The notes beneath the pieces are model-generated. The model saw only the letters and a list, made by a program, of their open reading frames with translations, did no database searches and was not told where the DNA came from. A program made the position numbers and the translations under genes. A stretch of DNA of 44,063 nucleotides from an uncultured Porphyromonadaceae bacterium (GTDB lineage Bacteria; Bacteroidota; Bacteroidia; Bacteroidales; Muribaculaceae). Where the stretch lies: the NCBI GenBank assembly GCA_937921035.1, contig CALEUL010000005.1, positions 1 to 44,063 on the forward strand. Reading direction: 5' to 3'. This document shows, piece after piece, positions 8,124 to 15,562 of the stretch. Within the stretch, counting starts at the first letter, position 1. The number at the start of each line of letters is the position of its first letter.

Positions 8124-9152
8124 TCAGTAAAGTAAATCGTTGAAGTTGTAGGACAGATTGAGCATGAATGTTGTCGCGCCAGTGTGAGGCTGGGCCAACG
8201 CCACCGAGAATGCGAAGCTCTTCACCTTCATGCCTCCGCCAAGCGAGAAGCCTGATAGAAAATTGCGGGAGTAGGTGCTCATATCAGTCCTCGATTTATA
8301 ATTGTAACCCAAAGCAAGATAGTAATTGGGACTGGAGATAATGTCAATGCCAAAAACAAGATGCCGGAAAAGATTGCTCATGAATTTATCGTTCACCTTT
8401 GGCTCGGAGGTATCGGATCCGTCGCCTGTGTCCATGTAGGGCAGTTTCCATTTTGTCAGATTCCATGCTGTGATGGAAAAGCGCAAGGGAAAATTCTCGA
8501 ACGACTGCGACCAGCCCACACGAACATCGAAAGGCAGACGGTCGTAGCTTTCGTTGAATCGCTTCACCTGGCCGCCCAGATTGGCAAGCACAACCGACAG
8601 CGACAAATCGTTGTCGGGGTTGTAATAGTTTATGCCGAGGTCGGTGGATAGGGCGAATGCGGAATAATCGGCGTAGGAGCTGACAATACCTTTGAGGGCT
8701 ATGCCGCCGCGGAGCCTGTCGGCGATATCATGCGAGTATGTGGCGCCGAACACAACATCCTTGGGCGAGAAATTGCCGATAACGGCACCGTCGGGAGTAG
8801 TCTCCTTCATGCTGCCGTAGCCGAAATATTGTACCGAGGCCGCCCACGCCCCGTGCTCACCGGCTCCGTGGCCGTAGCGCAGTCCGGCAAAGTTGCTGCC
8901 GCCGAGGTAATGCATATAGTTCATGTTCAGCATACCGCCCATTTCCGGACCGAGCAGCGCCGGATTCTGGTCGATTGTACTGATATCATCGTCCACAAGG
9001 CTAACATTCACTCCTCCAAGACCGTAAATCCTGGCCGAGGAAGTAACGTTGAGGAAATTATATGCCGATTTGTTCTCCTGGCCACGTGCGGGAAACGCCG
9101 TTGCCAAAAGGGCGAGGATAGCTGATATGCCTGTTATTCTGTATATATTCAT
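8124..9152 (-). CDS. porQ: Type IX secretion system protein PorQ
   Basis: 342 aa with a signal peptide (cleaved near ARG|QE, about residue 24). The mature protein is a strand-rich outer-membrane barrel of the PorV/PorQ type: it starts with YNFLNVTSSARIYGLGG and a DQNPALLGPE segment characteristic of PorQ, and ends in an aromatic-rich strand with a LSYNFND close. In Porphyromonas gingivalis PorQ belongs to the outer-membrane attachment machinery that works with PorU/PorV/PorZ on exported cargo. It is the first gene of a five-gene operon with cmk and ispH, and has a good promoter 28 nt upstream. Identification rests on recognised sequence features and context; the distinction from a generic PorV-like barrel is fairly secure. 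Confidence 0.85.
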   Translation of the reverse strand: MNIYRITGISAILALLATAFPARGQENKSAYNFLNVTSSARIYGLGGVNVSLVDDDISTIDQNPALLGPEMGGMLNMNYMHYLGGSNFAGLRYGHGAGEHGAWAASVQYFGYGSMKETTPDGAVIGNFSPKDVVFGATYSHDIADRLRGGIALKGIVSSYADYSAFALSTDLGINYYNPDNDLSLSVVLANLGGQVKRFNESYDRLPFDVRVGWSQSFENFPLRFSITAWNLTKWKLPYMDTGDGSDTSEPKVNDKFMSNLFRHLVFGIDIISSPNYYLALGYNYKSRTDMSTYSRNFLSGFSLGGGMKVKSFAFSVALAQPHTGATTFMLNLSYNFNDLLY

Positions 9153-9180
9153 CGGGGCCGCAGGGGCGTTTTTGATAATG

Positions 9181-9212
9181 CAAAGTTAGTGAGATAAAAT
9201 TATAACGCCAAA
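9181..9212 (-). promoter_or_regulatory. Promoter of the porQ operon
   Basis: The minus strand has TTTG at 9209-9212, then a 20-bp spacer, then TAACTTTG at 9181-9188: a full match to the Bacteroidetes primary sigma consensus. The predicted transcription start gives a leader of about 20-25 nt before the porQ ATG. Confidence 0.75.
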
Positions 9213-9340
9213 TTTCTCCCGCTATTGTGGATATCGTGCCATCCGTGCATAAGTAAATTATATGCACAACAAATTCCTGCCGGTTGCCGGAATAAAAATT
9301 ATCGGCGACAGCCTCCGCGATGAGCCGTAACTCATGGCTC

Positions 9341-9389
9341 GTCTGCACCCGGCGGACAACGAGCCCGGCAGCCGCCGCCGGGTGCAGAC
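9341..9389. terminator. Large intergenic hairpin downstream of the ECF operon
   Basis: A perfect 15-bp inverted repeat (9341-9355 with 9375-9389) encloses a 19-nt GC-rich loop. It begins 8 nt past the lipocalin-like gene's stop on the minus strand. A smaller stem (GAGCC/GGCTC at 9322-9326/9336-9340) lies next to it. No T run follows, so it may act as a 3' stability element or a factor-assisted terminator rather than a classical one. Confidence 0.55.
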
Positions 9390-9396
9390 TTCTGAT

Positions 9397-9750
9397 TTAC
9401 TGCCTGTTGTAATTAATCGTCAGACTACCTTTTCGCAGGACAAGTTCATCCTTTGCCAGCTTCTCGATAATAAGAGTATCTGAAAAAGTATTTGTTTCAT
9501 GGTTTCCGATACTTTTGCCGGAAAGGATCAGCATATTGTCTTTCTTTTCCCAGCTTTCAAATTGCAATGTAGCCATATTTATGGACGTGGCTTTTCCGCC
9601 GCGTTCCAGATTTATGCCCTGCATCTGGTTTTCCATTCCGGGGACAGGTTCTACCCATTTCCCTTCAATTTCCGTTCCGTTACAAGCTACGGTCATAAAG
9701 CCGCAGCACAAAAGCGTCGCTCCAATAAAAAGCATGTCTTTAGCATTCAT
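9397..9750 (-). CDS. Lipocalin-like lipoprotein
   Basis: 117 aa with a lipoprotein signal and lipobox VAC (Cys23). The mature domain reads IEGKWVEPVPGMENQMQGI, then SINMATLQFESW, then ILSGKSIGNHETN, closing with DTLIIEKL and ELVLRKGSLTINY. This is the pattern of the Bacteroidales lipocalin family (Lipocalin_3-like), small beta-barrels thought to bind hydrophobic ligands at the envelope. It starts 11 nt after the beta-barrel gene and is probably the third gene of the ECF sigma operon. The ligand is unknown. Confidence 0.8.
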   Translation of the reverse strand: MNAKDMLFIGATLLCCGFMTVACNGTEIEGKWVEPVPGMENQMQGINLERGGKATSINMATLQFESWEKKDNMLILSGKSIGNHETNTFSDTLIIEKLAKDELVLRKGSLTINYNRQ

Positions 9751-9761
9751 AATCCTCTTTT

Positions 9762-11033
9762 TTATTTGCCAAATGTAAATCTTAAACCCATATTCAGGTT
9801 AAAATTCAAAGGTTGTTCTTTATAAATCGTCTGTATACTTGTCCCGTCATTGAAATAATAGCTTATTCCGGGCTCCACAAATACACTCATAGCCTTTAGA
9901 ATATTGCATTGCGCGCCCACCGAGGCATTCACCGACCATTGCATCGGTTTTTCAGACAGATTTTCCGATTCGGAACTCTTCTTTTGATTGCCAAGAATGA
10001 AATCCTTGTCGAGTTTTGCGGATACACATTTCTCGGCAAGCGCACCAACCGAGGCGTACAAATCAAGCCTTTTCCACGAAAATACCCGATACTTCAGATT
10101 GAGAGGAATGCCGATATAATGCAGTTTCTGTTCTCCGGTATAATAATGGCTGTCGCTGCCCTTCCTTACATCAGAGGTAAGATTGGCGTAACTAAGTCCG
10201 CTTTCCAGGCCTAAGCGGTCGTTAAAATTATAGGCAAACGATATTCCTGCACGAATAGGAATCCTGTGTTTTATATCGGTCTCTATATCTTTGCCTTGGT
10301 TAAACAGAAGAATACCCAGTGCTGGATTATCTTCCCAATTCGAATTGTCCGGTCCTAACCCGGCAACAAACGGGTTAGCTTTTAAATTGTAATTCAACGC
10401 TGAGCTGGGGCCTCCAGAACCATATACAGAAACAGAAACGCTGTTAGATGTTGATGATTCGTGCCGGATTGGAGCGATATAACTGTTATCCGTCATCGTC
10501 GCGATATATTCCTTTTCAATACCCCTGCTTTCATTTGAAGTATCATCCGTTTTAACCGGAGCGCACTCGGCAGTCTCTTTCTCGGGTTCTTCTGCCGCTA
10601 TCGGCTGTTGTTCCGTATCGGCCGACAGGACGGATGGTTCCTCGCCGGAGACAGACTCCGGAATTCTGTTTTGTGCAACCGTATTTTTAGACACGCTCTT
10701 TGTCAAAACATCGACATTGCTGTTCTCTTGTTTTTGCGGGCCATCTTCAGCAATGCGCGCATATGTATCGGGCGAGACTGTCAACGGTCCCGTTCCTGTA
10801 GCTTCATGTCTGCTGTTGATAAAATAAACACCCGCAGAAACAACCACGGCAATCATTGCGGCCGCAACCATACTCCTTTTTACCCATAATCCCACAGGAT
10901 GTTTCAAAGAACGGCGAGACGACGGAGTTGCCTCCATTTTGGATTCTATGGCGTTCCACAGGCCGTCCGGCTCGTCTGTTTCGTAGTCGGCCATTCTGTC
11001 ATGAACTCTTTGTAGCCAATCTTCTTTTTTCAT
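9762..11033 (-). CDS. ECF-linked membrane-anchored beta-barrel protein (putative anti-sigma-like)
   Basis: 423 aa in three parts. Residues 1-50 are a soluble, charged segment (EDWLQRVHDRMADYE...DGLWNAIE) preceding the inner-membrane helix, in the position of an anti-sigma region. Residues about 54-72 form one hydrophobic helix (MVAAAMIAVVVSAGVYFI). Residues 75-190 are a low-complexity Glu/Thr/Ser/Pro-rich linker, and residues about 200-423 alternate in the manner of an OmpX/PorT-like outer-membrane barrel ending in LRFTFGK. The gene begins 13 nt after the ECF sigma gene, so by position it is the expected regulator partner. Related fusion proteins occur in Bacteroides next to sigma-70 genes. 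If the helix and barrel both insert, one chain would bridge both membranes; this is inference. Confidence 0.75.
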   Translation of the reverse strand: MKKEDWLQRVHDRMADYETDEPDGLWNAIESKMEATPSSRRSLKHPVGLWVKRSMVAAAMIAVVVSAGVYFINSRHEATGTGPLTVSPDTYARIAEDGPQKQENSNVDVLTKSVSKNTVAQNRIPESVSGEEPSVLSADTEQQPIAAEEPEKETAECAPVKTDDTSNESRGIEKEYIATMTDNSYIAPIRHESSTSNSVSVSVYGSGGPSSALNYNLKANPFVAGLGPDNSNWEDNPALGILLFNQGKDIETDIKHRIPIRAGISFAYNFNDRLGLESGLSYANLTSDVRKGSDSHYYTGEQKLHYIGIPLNLKYRVFSWKRLDLYASVGALAEKCVSAKLDKDFILGNQKKSSESENLSEKPMQWSVNASVGAQCNILKAMSVFVEPGISYYFNDGTSIQTIYKEQPLNFNLNMGLRFTFGK

Positions 11034-11046
11034 AGTAATATGGGTA

Positions 11047-11598
11047 TTAGGATTTATATTGCCTGATTTTCGTTGCCAATAAAGATTTGGCTCTGTGCAA
11101 CTGTGAGGCTGATGTACTCTCTTTTATATCAAGCAATTTTGCAATTTCCTTATGGCTTTTGTTTTCTATAACATACAAGTTAAATATCGTTCTATAACCC
11201 GCAGGAAGTTCTCGTATCATGCCAAACAATACAGACGAGGGCATCGCATCTACATCCGGCTCCTCATCTGGCTGATCGTGCATCTGTTCCGATATTTCAA
11301 CGAATTCAAAACGATTGTTTTTTTGAAGGAATCTAAGGATTTCGTTAATCGTGATTTTTGTTATCCATCCTTTAAGAGAACCTTTTCCTCGGTATTCGAA
11401 TGACGCTATACCGGAAAAAATTTTCAGGAAACTGTCTTGAAGCACATCCCTAACATCCTCGTTATTTGAAATATAACGGGAACAGATAGCCGCAAGATAA
11501 CGGACATATGTTGAATACACCGTCCTCATAGCCATTGCATCGCCTTGCTTTACAAGGCAAAGAAGATGTTGTTCGTTGTCAGTTTCTATTGGTGCCAC
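11047..11598 (-). CDS. RNA polymerase sigma-70 factor, ECF subfamily
   Basis: 183 aa. Region 2 is visible at about 22-90 (YLAAICSRYISNNEDVRDVLQDSFLKIF, then FEYRGKGSLKGWITKI, with the conserved W of region 2.4). Region 4 is at about 125-180 (ELPAGYRTIFNLYVIENKSHKEIAKLLDI, then STSASQLHRAKSLL), a helix-turn-helix that reads the -35 element. The start is a GTG at 11598; there is no ATG in frame before residue 23. It is followed at 13 nt by the beta-barrel gene and then the lipocalin, probably one operon. The 180-bp upstream region has a palindrome and repeats that may be regulatory. The signal and regulon are unknown. Confidence 0.92.
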   Translation of the reverse strand: MAPIETDNEQHLLCLVKQGDAMAMRTVYSTYVRYLAAICSRYISNNEDVRDVLQDSFLKIFSGIASFEYRGKGSLKGWITKITINEILRFLQKNNRFEFVEISEQMHDQPDEEPDVDAMPSSVLFGMIRELPAGYRTIFNLYVIENKSHKEIAKLLDIKESTSASQLHRAKSLLATKIRQYKS

Positions 11599-11626
11599 AC
11601 GACCTTTGATTTATAAGAATGGCATG

Positions 11627-11660
11627 GGAGAAACGGCTGTAATTACAAACCCGTTTCTCC
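11627..11660. terminator. Hairpin between the NigD-like gene and the ECF operon
   Basis: GGAGAAACGG (11627-11636) pairs perfectly with CCGTTTCTCC (11651-11660) around a 14-nt AT-rich loop. It lies between the NigD-like stop and the sigma factor start, both on the minus strand. No strong T run is present. It could end the NigD transcript or structure the sigma leader. Confidence 0.5.
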
Positions 11661-11679
11661 TTTGCCAATTATGGTTCGC

Positions 11680-11711
11680 AGACTGTTTACTATATAGTAA
11701 CGGAGACTGTT
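11680..11711. promoter_or_regulatory. Operator-like palindrome with flanking direct repeats upstream of the ECF sigma gene
   Basis: The 14-bp perfect palindrome TTACTATATAGTAA (11687-11700) is bracketed by two direct copies of AGACTGTT (11680-11687 and 11704-11711), spaced 24 bp apart. The site is about 90-110 bp upstream of the sigma start. No binding protein is known; assignment as an operator is inference. Confidence 0.4.
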
Positions 11712-11778
11712 CTTTTTTCTTGCCTCTCCAGGCGTCTGCTCTTAAAGTTTACATCCAGATAGTTGAAACTTATCTCGC

Positions 11779-12513
11779 TTATTCTACCGCTTTGGTATAT
11801 CGGATGTTTTCGGTATCGATTTCTTGACCTCCCGAGCGCATTTTAAGCTCGAACTCAGCAGATTTTTCACCTTCAAATGAATTCCAGTTAAGTTTGATTT
11901 TCGCAATACCGGAATCATCCTTTGGCATATTGTTAAGATTAAACGCTATCAACGCGTCGCCCCAATATCCATACGTATCTCCTTTGGCGTCATGCCTTAA
12001 ATCAAACTCATAAGGATTTTCGGGATTTACATCTGACACAAGATTAAGGTTATGCTTTACAGCGGGCTCACCCCACAGAGTGCGGATACGCAACGTAATA
12101 TAACCATCTTCGGCCACTGTTACCCAATCACGTACAATTTCAACTGGGTCATTTCCATATTGGATTACATCTTCTTCTCCAAGACTCGCAACCGGCAGTT
12201 TGGTACGGATGCTGTCAAGCCAGTTCACCTCTACATTCCTAACATTCTTGCCTCGGGGCGTAACATCGGTTTCTGTATAGTTCACAAGCGCACGCACCTC
12301 TTTTGTTCCAAAAGGAGAAGCCTTAAGGTTTGTCGGTACTAACTGAGTCTCGTCATCAAGCTGCATCACAAAACTGCCGTCGGCATTCGGACATACGGTA
12401 ACGAGTGCTGTCGGTCTTAGCAAATCAGACGAATCATTGTCGTCGGTACAAGATGGGAGTATCGTAAACAGCATACCTCCCAGAACACAGGATAAAAGAT
12501 GTTTCTTTTTCAT
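11779..12513 (-). CDS. NigD-like lipoprotein
   Basis: 244 aa with a lipoprotein signal ending in lipobox PSC (Cys22). The sequence matches the Bacteroidales NigD-like family: an N-terminal small beta domain (PTALVTVCPNADGSFVMQLD, then FGTKEVRALVNYTE), a linker with the DSIRTK motif, and a larger C-terminal beta-sandwich (DGYITLRIRTLW, HNLNLV, ENPYEFDLRHDA) ending in a strand-rich WNSFEG region. Family members are envelope lipoproteins, named after the Prevotella nigrescin gene cluster; no enzymatic function is established. It is a single gene 180 bp upstream of the ECF operon on the same strand. A TTTAC-N6-GTAAA dyad lies 147 bp upstream of its start. Confidence 0.85.
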   Translation of the reverse strand: MKKKHLLSCVLGGMLFTILPSCTDDNDSSDLLRPTALVTVCPNADGSFVMQLDDETQLVPTNLKASPFGTKEVRALVNYTETDVTPRGKNVRNVEVNWLDSIRTKLPVASLGEEDVIQYGNDPVEIVRDWVTVAEDGYITLRIRTLWGEPAVKHNLNLVSDVNPENPYEFDLRHDAKGDTYGYWGDALIAFNLNNMPKDDSGIAKIKLNWNSFEGEKSAEFELKMRSGGQEIDTENIRYTKAVE

Positions 12514-12891
12514 ATCGTCGTTTTTATTGGTTGTTCTATTATAGTAAATACACCGATGTCAGAAATCTTGCATCCGGTTATAAATAAATTTTATTCTTTT
12601 TGGAAAGTCGATAAAAACTGTGGTTATAGGCCCTCTGGCAAAGCAGATCTGTATTTAAGTTTACAATACTGTAAATTCGCCTGTATAATAATGCTTGATT
12701 TATAAGTCAACAGCTATATGGCGCATTTTCTTCCCCTCACTGCAATTCGCGGATGCCGGCGCGAGGTTTTCTGCGGGAAATGTGTAACTTTGCGATGTAT
12801 TTTCTATCTTAAAACTACACAATTGCGATAACATATATTTATTTTTTAATAAATAAGAACACTAAGTTTGGCGAAATAATTAGAGCATACT
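12514..12891. other. AT-rich 378-bp divergent intergenic region
   Basis: This is the only gap over 300 bp. It separates the NigD-like gene (minus) from the orphan membrane protein (plus). It contains the dyad TTTACA-N4-TGTAAA at 12660-12675, a TAACTTTG box on the plus strand at 12785-12792, and an AT-only stem ATTTATT/AATAAAT at 12837-12854. No convincing small gene or structured RNA is seen. Confidence 0.6.
12785..12792 (+). promoter_or_regulatory. Putative -7 element for the orphan membrane gene
   Basis: TAACTTTG matches the Bacteroidetes -7 consensus and would give a leader of about 95 nt. The expected -33 TTTG is not present at the right spacing, so this is a weak call. Confidence 0.4.
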
Positions 12892-13704
12892 ATGAAAACG
12901 AATGTAGATATCAAAGGTGTTTTAATGCTGTGTCTGGTAATGGCGCTTTTTATCTTTTATATAGCATATTTTCAACATAGCAGATTTAGTACTATCATCT
13001 CAATCACATTAGGAGTATTGTTTTTCACCGTATCTTGGTGGACTGTTGACAATTCCAATAAAGAGCAGTTTAAGAGAATAATGAAGAAAGTGGGTGGCGA
13101 TAATCTTCTTTATATCGTGGACGGAAGTGCGGCCGTAGAAATAGACTCTTTAGTCATATATTATGGATTGGATAAAAAAGAAGATAAGTTTTTTGAATCA
13201 AACAAAGATGTTGAGATTTCGGTTTCATGCGCTTTGCCATTAAGCACGCATCCAGAAGAAGTATTCAATACTATCAGAAATGATTTGGCAGAGAGCCTGA
13301 AAGAAGATATTGCGGAATGTGCACAATACAAGTTTAGATATTATTCTTTCAGCGTACATTTTAAATTACATCCAAAACGCGTATCAGTTGCGGTATTACA
13401 GCAAATACAACAATCCTTGGTTTCGATTTTGATAAACAAATATCATCTTAATACGATTAAAATGTATTTGCAGACCAATGAAAAAAATGGAAGTGTTTAT
13501 TATTGGGAGTTTATCGGATATGATGCTGCTCATTATGTTGGTTATGATGCTGAAAACAACGTTATAGACTATGATGATGAATCAGACTATGATAATGAAG
13601 ATGGAATTTTTAACTTGTCAGACATTAAAAACGCTACTGTCATTACCGAAAAAGAGTTTAACTCTGTTTATGCAGCAGTGGAAAATATAAGAACCGAGGA
13701 TTAA
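12892..13704 (+). CDS. AT-rich orphan membrane protein, function unknown
   Basis: 270 aa. Two hydrophobic helices lie at about 9-28 and 32-51 (the second containing FFTVSWWTV). A 215-residue soluble part follows, with predicted mixed helix and strand and an acidic stretch near 220-235 (DYDDESDYDNED). No family is recognised. Composition differs sharply from its neighbours: bases 13141-13200 have 14 G/C of 60, against 39 of 60 at 14041-14100 in the next gene. This suggests recent acquisition. The gene stands alone, with the long AT-rich region upstream and an unrelated plus-strand operon downstream. The open frame, the start with nearby promoter-like signals and the plausible membrane topology support it as a real gene. 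Confidence 0.65.
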   Translation: MKTNVDIKGVLMLCLVMALFIFYIAYFQHSRFSTIISITLGVLFFTVSWWTVDNSNKEQFKRIMKKVGGDNLLYIVDGSAAVEIDSLVIYYGLDKKEDKFFESNKDVEISVSCALPLSTHPEEVFNTIRNDLAESLKEDIAECAQYKFRYYSFSVHFKLHPKRVSVAVLQQIQQSLVSILINKYHLNTIKMYLQTNEKNGSVYYWEFIGYDAAHYVGYDAENNVIDYDDESDYDNEDGIFNLSDIKNATVITEKEFNSVYAAVENIRTED

Positions 13705-13740
13705 AAGGTTATCCACACCCCCGCAGAAATCATTTTTGTG

Positions 13741-13771
13741 TTTGGGACATTGGAATATTTTCGTACTTTTG
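13741..13771 (+). promoter_or_regulatory. Promoter of the SGNH-tdk gene group
   Basis: TTTG at 13741-13744, a 19-bp spacer, then TACTTTTG at 13764-13771. The match is full, but the -7 element ends only 5 nt before the ATG at 13777, so the transcript may have almost no leader. Confidence 0.6.
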
Positions 13772-13776
13772 TAGTC

Positions 13777-14871
13777 ATGAACCGAATCATATCCGCAGCC
13801 GCGTTGCTGCTCTCCATACTGCCCTGCTCCGCCATTGTTCCGGACGCTCCCGCATTTATAAATCAGCAAGCCAACTCTGTGCAAGGCTCTCTGCCGCGCC
13901 TCGAAGCTTCGCTGAAGGCCCTCGAAAACGGAAAGGACACCACTCTGCGTATTCTCCACATCGGCGATTCGCACATTCAGGCCGAATTCATTACCGACGA
14001 GCTGCGCCGGCTCCTGCAGGAACGCTACGGCAACGCCGGACGCGGTCTGATGCCCGCACTGCGCCTCGCCGGAACGAATCAGAGCTACGGCTATGCACTC
14101 ACATGCGACCACAAGCCCGACGTGCAGACACGTCTGCTGAAAACGCCCTGGCCTGCAGCACCGGGTATTACAGGAATATCCGTTATCTGCAACGAACCTG
14201 CAACATACTCTATAAAAAACGAGGGGCAACCCTTCTGTTCGCTTGACATTTTTACAGGTTCGGGAGTACAGCACCGCAATTTTTCCCAGCCTACAGATAC
14301 GGCAGCCTTCAATCTTGGCGCTGGAGAGGCTCTATACGGCGTATATGCGGCCAACGGAAAGCCTGGTCTGATATATTCCGCCATCGGCAACAACGGCGCA
14401 TGCTTCGCGGACTATAACAAGGTGAACCGCTTCGCCGAACAGACGGCCTTTTTCCGCCCCAACCTGATTATCCTTTCGATGGGTACCAACGAGGGCTTCT
14501 CCAAGATGACCGACGAAGCCATCCGCTACTCTGTTATCAATCTTGCGGGCGATTTGCGTGCAGCAAACCCCGATGCCGAAATGCTGATACTCCTGCCTAT
14601 GGAGTGCCATATAAATGACAACAGGTTTCTAAAACAGCTGCGTCCCCACTACCGCGTGAACAGCCGCGTGAAAGAAGCACGCGATATAATCAAGGCAACA
14701 GCGCGCGAGGAAGGCATCCCCGTATGGGACTTCTACGATATTGCCGGCGGCGACGGCGCAAGCGAACGGTGGATAGACGCCGGACTGATGAACCCGCGCG
14801 ACCATATCCATCTTCTAAAATCGGGCTACGAACTACAGGCACGCCTGCTGTACGACGCCCTCACAAAATGA
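13777..14871 (+). CDS. Secreted SGNH/GDSL-family hydrolase
   Basis: 364 aa from the ATG at 13777, which begins a clear signal peptide (MNRIISAAALLLSILPCSA). Block I is LHIGDSHIQ with the catalytic serine at S65; block III is the SMGTNEG segment; block V is DHIHLLKSGY with the catalytic histidine. These features define SGNH esterases, which remove acyl groups from carbohydrates, lipids or peptidoglycan. Periplasmic location is inferred from the signal peptide; the substrate cannot be told. It is the first gene of a five-gene plus-strand group, 7 nt before tdk. Confidence 0.85.
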   Translation: MNRIISAAALLLSILPCSAIVPDAPAFINQQANSVQGSLPRLEASLKALENGKDTTLRILHIGDSHIQAEFITDELRRLLQERYGNAGRGLMPALRLAGTNQSYGYALTCDHKPDVQTRLLKTPWPAAPGITGISVICNEPATYSIKNEGQPFCSLDIFTGSGVQHRNFSQPTDTAAFNLGAGEALYGVYAANGKPGLIYSAIGNNGACFADYNKVNRFAEQTAFFRPNLIILSMGTNEGFSKMTDEAIRYSVINLAGDLRAANPDAEMLILLPMECHINDNRFLKQLRPHYRVNSRVKEARDIIKATAREEGIPVWDFYDIAGGDGASERWIDAGLMNPRDHIHLLKSGYELQARLLYDALTK

Positions 14872-14878
14872 ATCCAAA

Positions 14879-15562
14879 ATGTACAGAAAAGGCAAACTAT
14901 ATTTCCGCTACGGCACTATGGGCTCGGCTAAGACGGCCCTGCTGCTAACAACGGCATATAACTTCGAGGAGCGGCACATGGACTACTTGTGCCTCAAACC
15001 CATCATCGACACACGCGAACAGAAAAATGTGATACGCTCGCGCATTGGCATAGAACGCGAATGCCGATGGATATACAGCAACACCAACCTATATGACCTT
15101 GCACGCGACCTGTGCCGTAACGGCCGTTTCGTGGAATGGTACCTTATCGACGAGGCTCAGTTCCTCACCGAGGCGCAGGTGGACCAGCTTGCACGCGTCG
15201 TAGACGACCTCGGCGCCAACGTGATTTGCTACGGCCTGCGTACCGACTTCCAGACACATCTTTTCGAAGGCTCCCGACGCCTTTTCGAGATTGCCGACAC
15301 TATCGACGAAATAAAATCAACATGTAACTGCGGGCGAAAGACAATTGTAAACGCCCGTATCGATTCCGAAGGCAATTTCGTGCAGGAAGGCGCACAGGTA
15401 GAAATCGGAGGCAACGACAGATATGTGGCCGTCTGCCGAAAATGCTGGCGCAACAAACGCATAGAACAAAGCATGCGTGGAACCCTGCCGCTCGACCTCG
15501 AAGAAGATTCCCTCTCCGCGCTCCACTCTTCACTCTCCACTGATAATCCCTTACCACAATGA
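14879..15562 (+). CDS. tdk: Thymidine kinase, type II
   Basis: 227 aa. It phosphorylates thymidine to dTMP with ATP. The nucleotide-binding loop is GTMGSAKT at about 12-19; most relatives have G where this has A before the lysine. The Walker B-like LIDEAQFL motif, the CYGLRTDF lasso segment and the zinc ligands CNC and CRKC (residues about 144-146 and 181-184) are all present. Length is slightly above the usual 190-200 because of a C-terminal tail of about 35 residues. It overlaps the next gene by 4 nt (ATGA). Confidence 0.93.
   Translation: MYRKGKLYFRYGTMGSAKTALLLTTAYNFEERHMDYLCLKPIIDTREQKNVIRSRIGIERECRWIYSNTNLYDLARDLCRNGRFVEWYLIDEAQFLTEAQVDQLARVVDDLGANVICYGLRTDFQTHLFEGSRRLFEIADTIDEIKSTCNCGRKTIVNARIDSEGNFVQEGAQVEIGGNDRYVAVCRKCWRNKRIEQSMRGTLPLDLEEDSLSALHSSLSTDNPLPQ

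Noticed and set aside
12499..12705. Small plus-strand frame of 68 codons in the NigD upstream region
   Set aside because: It starts inside the NigD-like gene, shows no conserved-looking features and covers promoter-like sequence.
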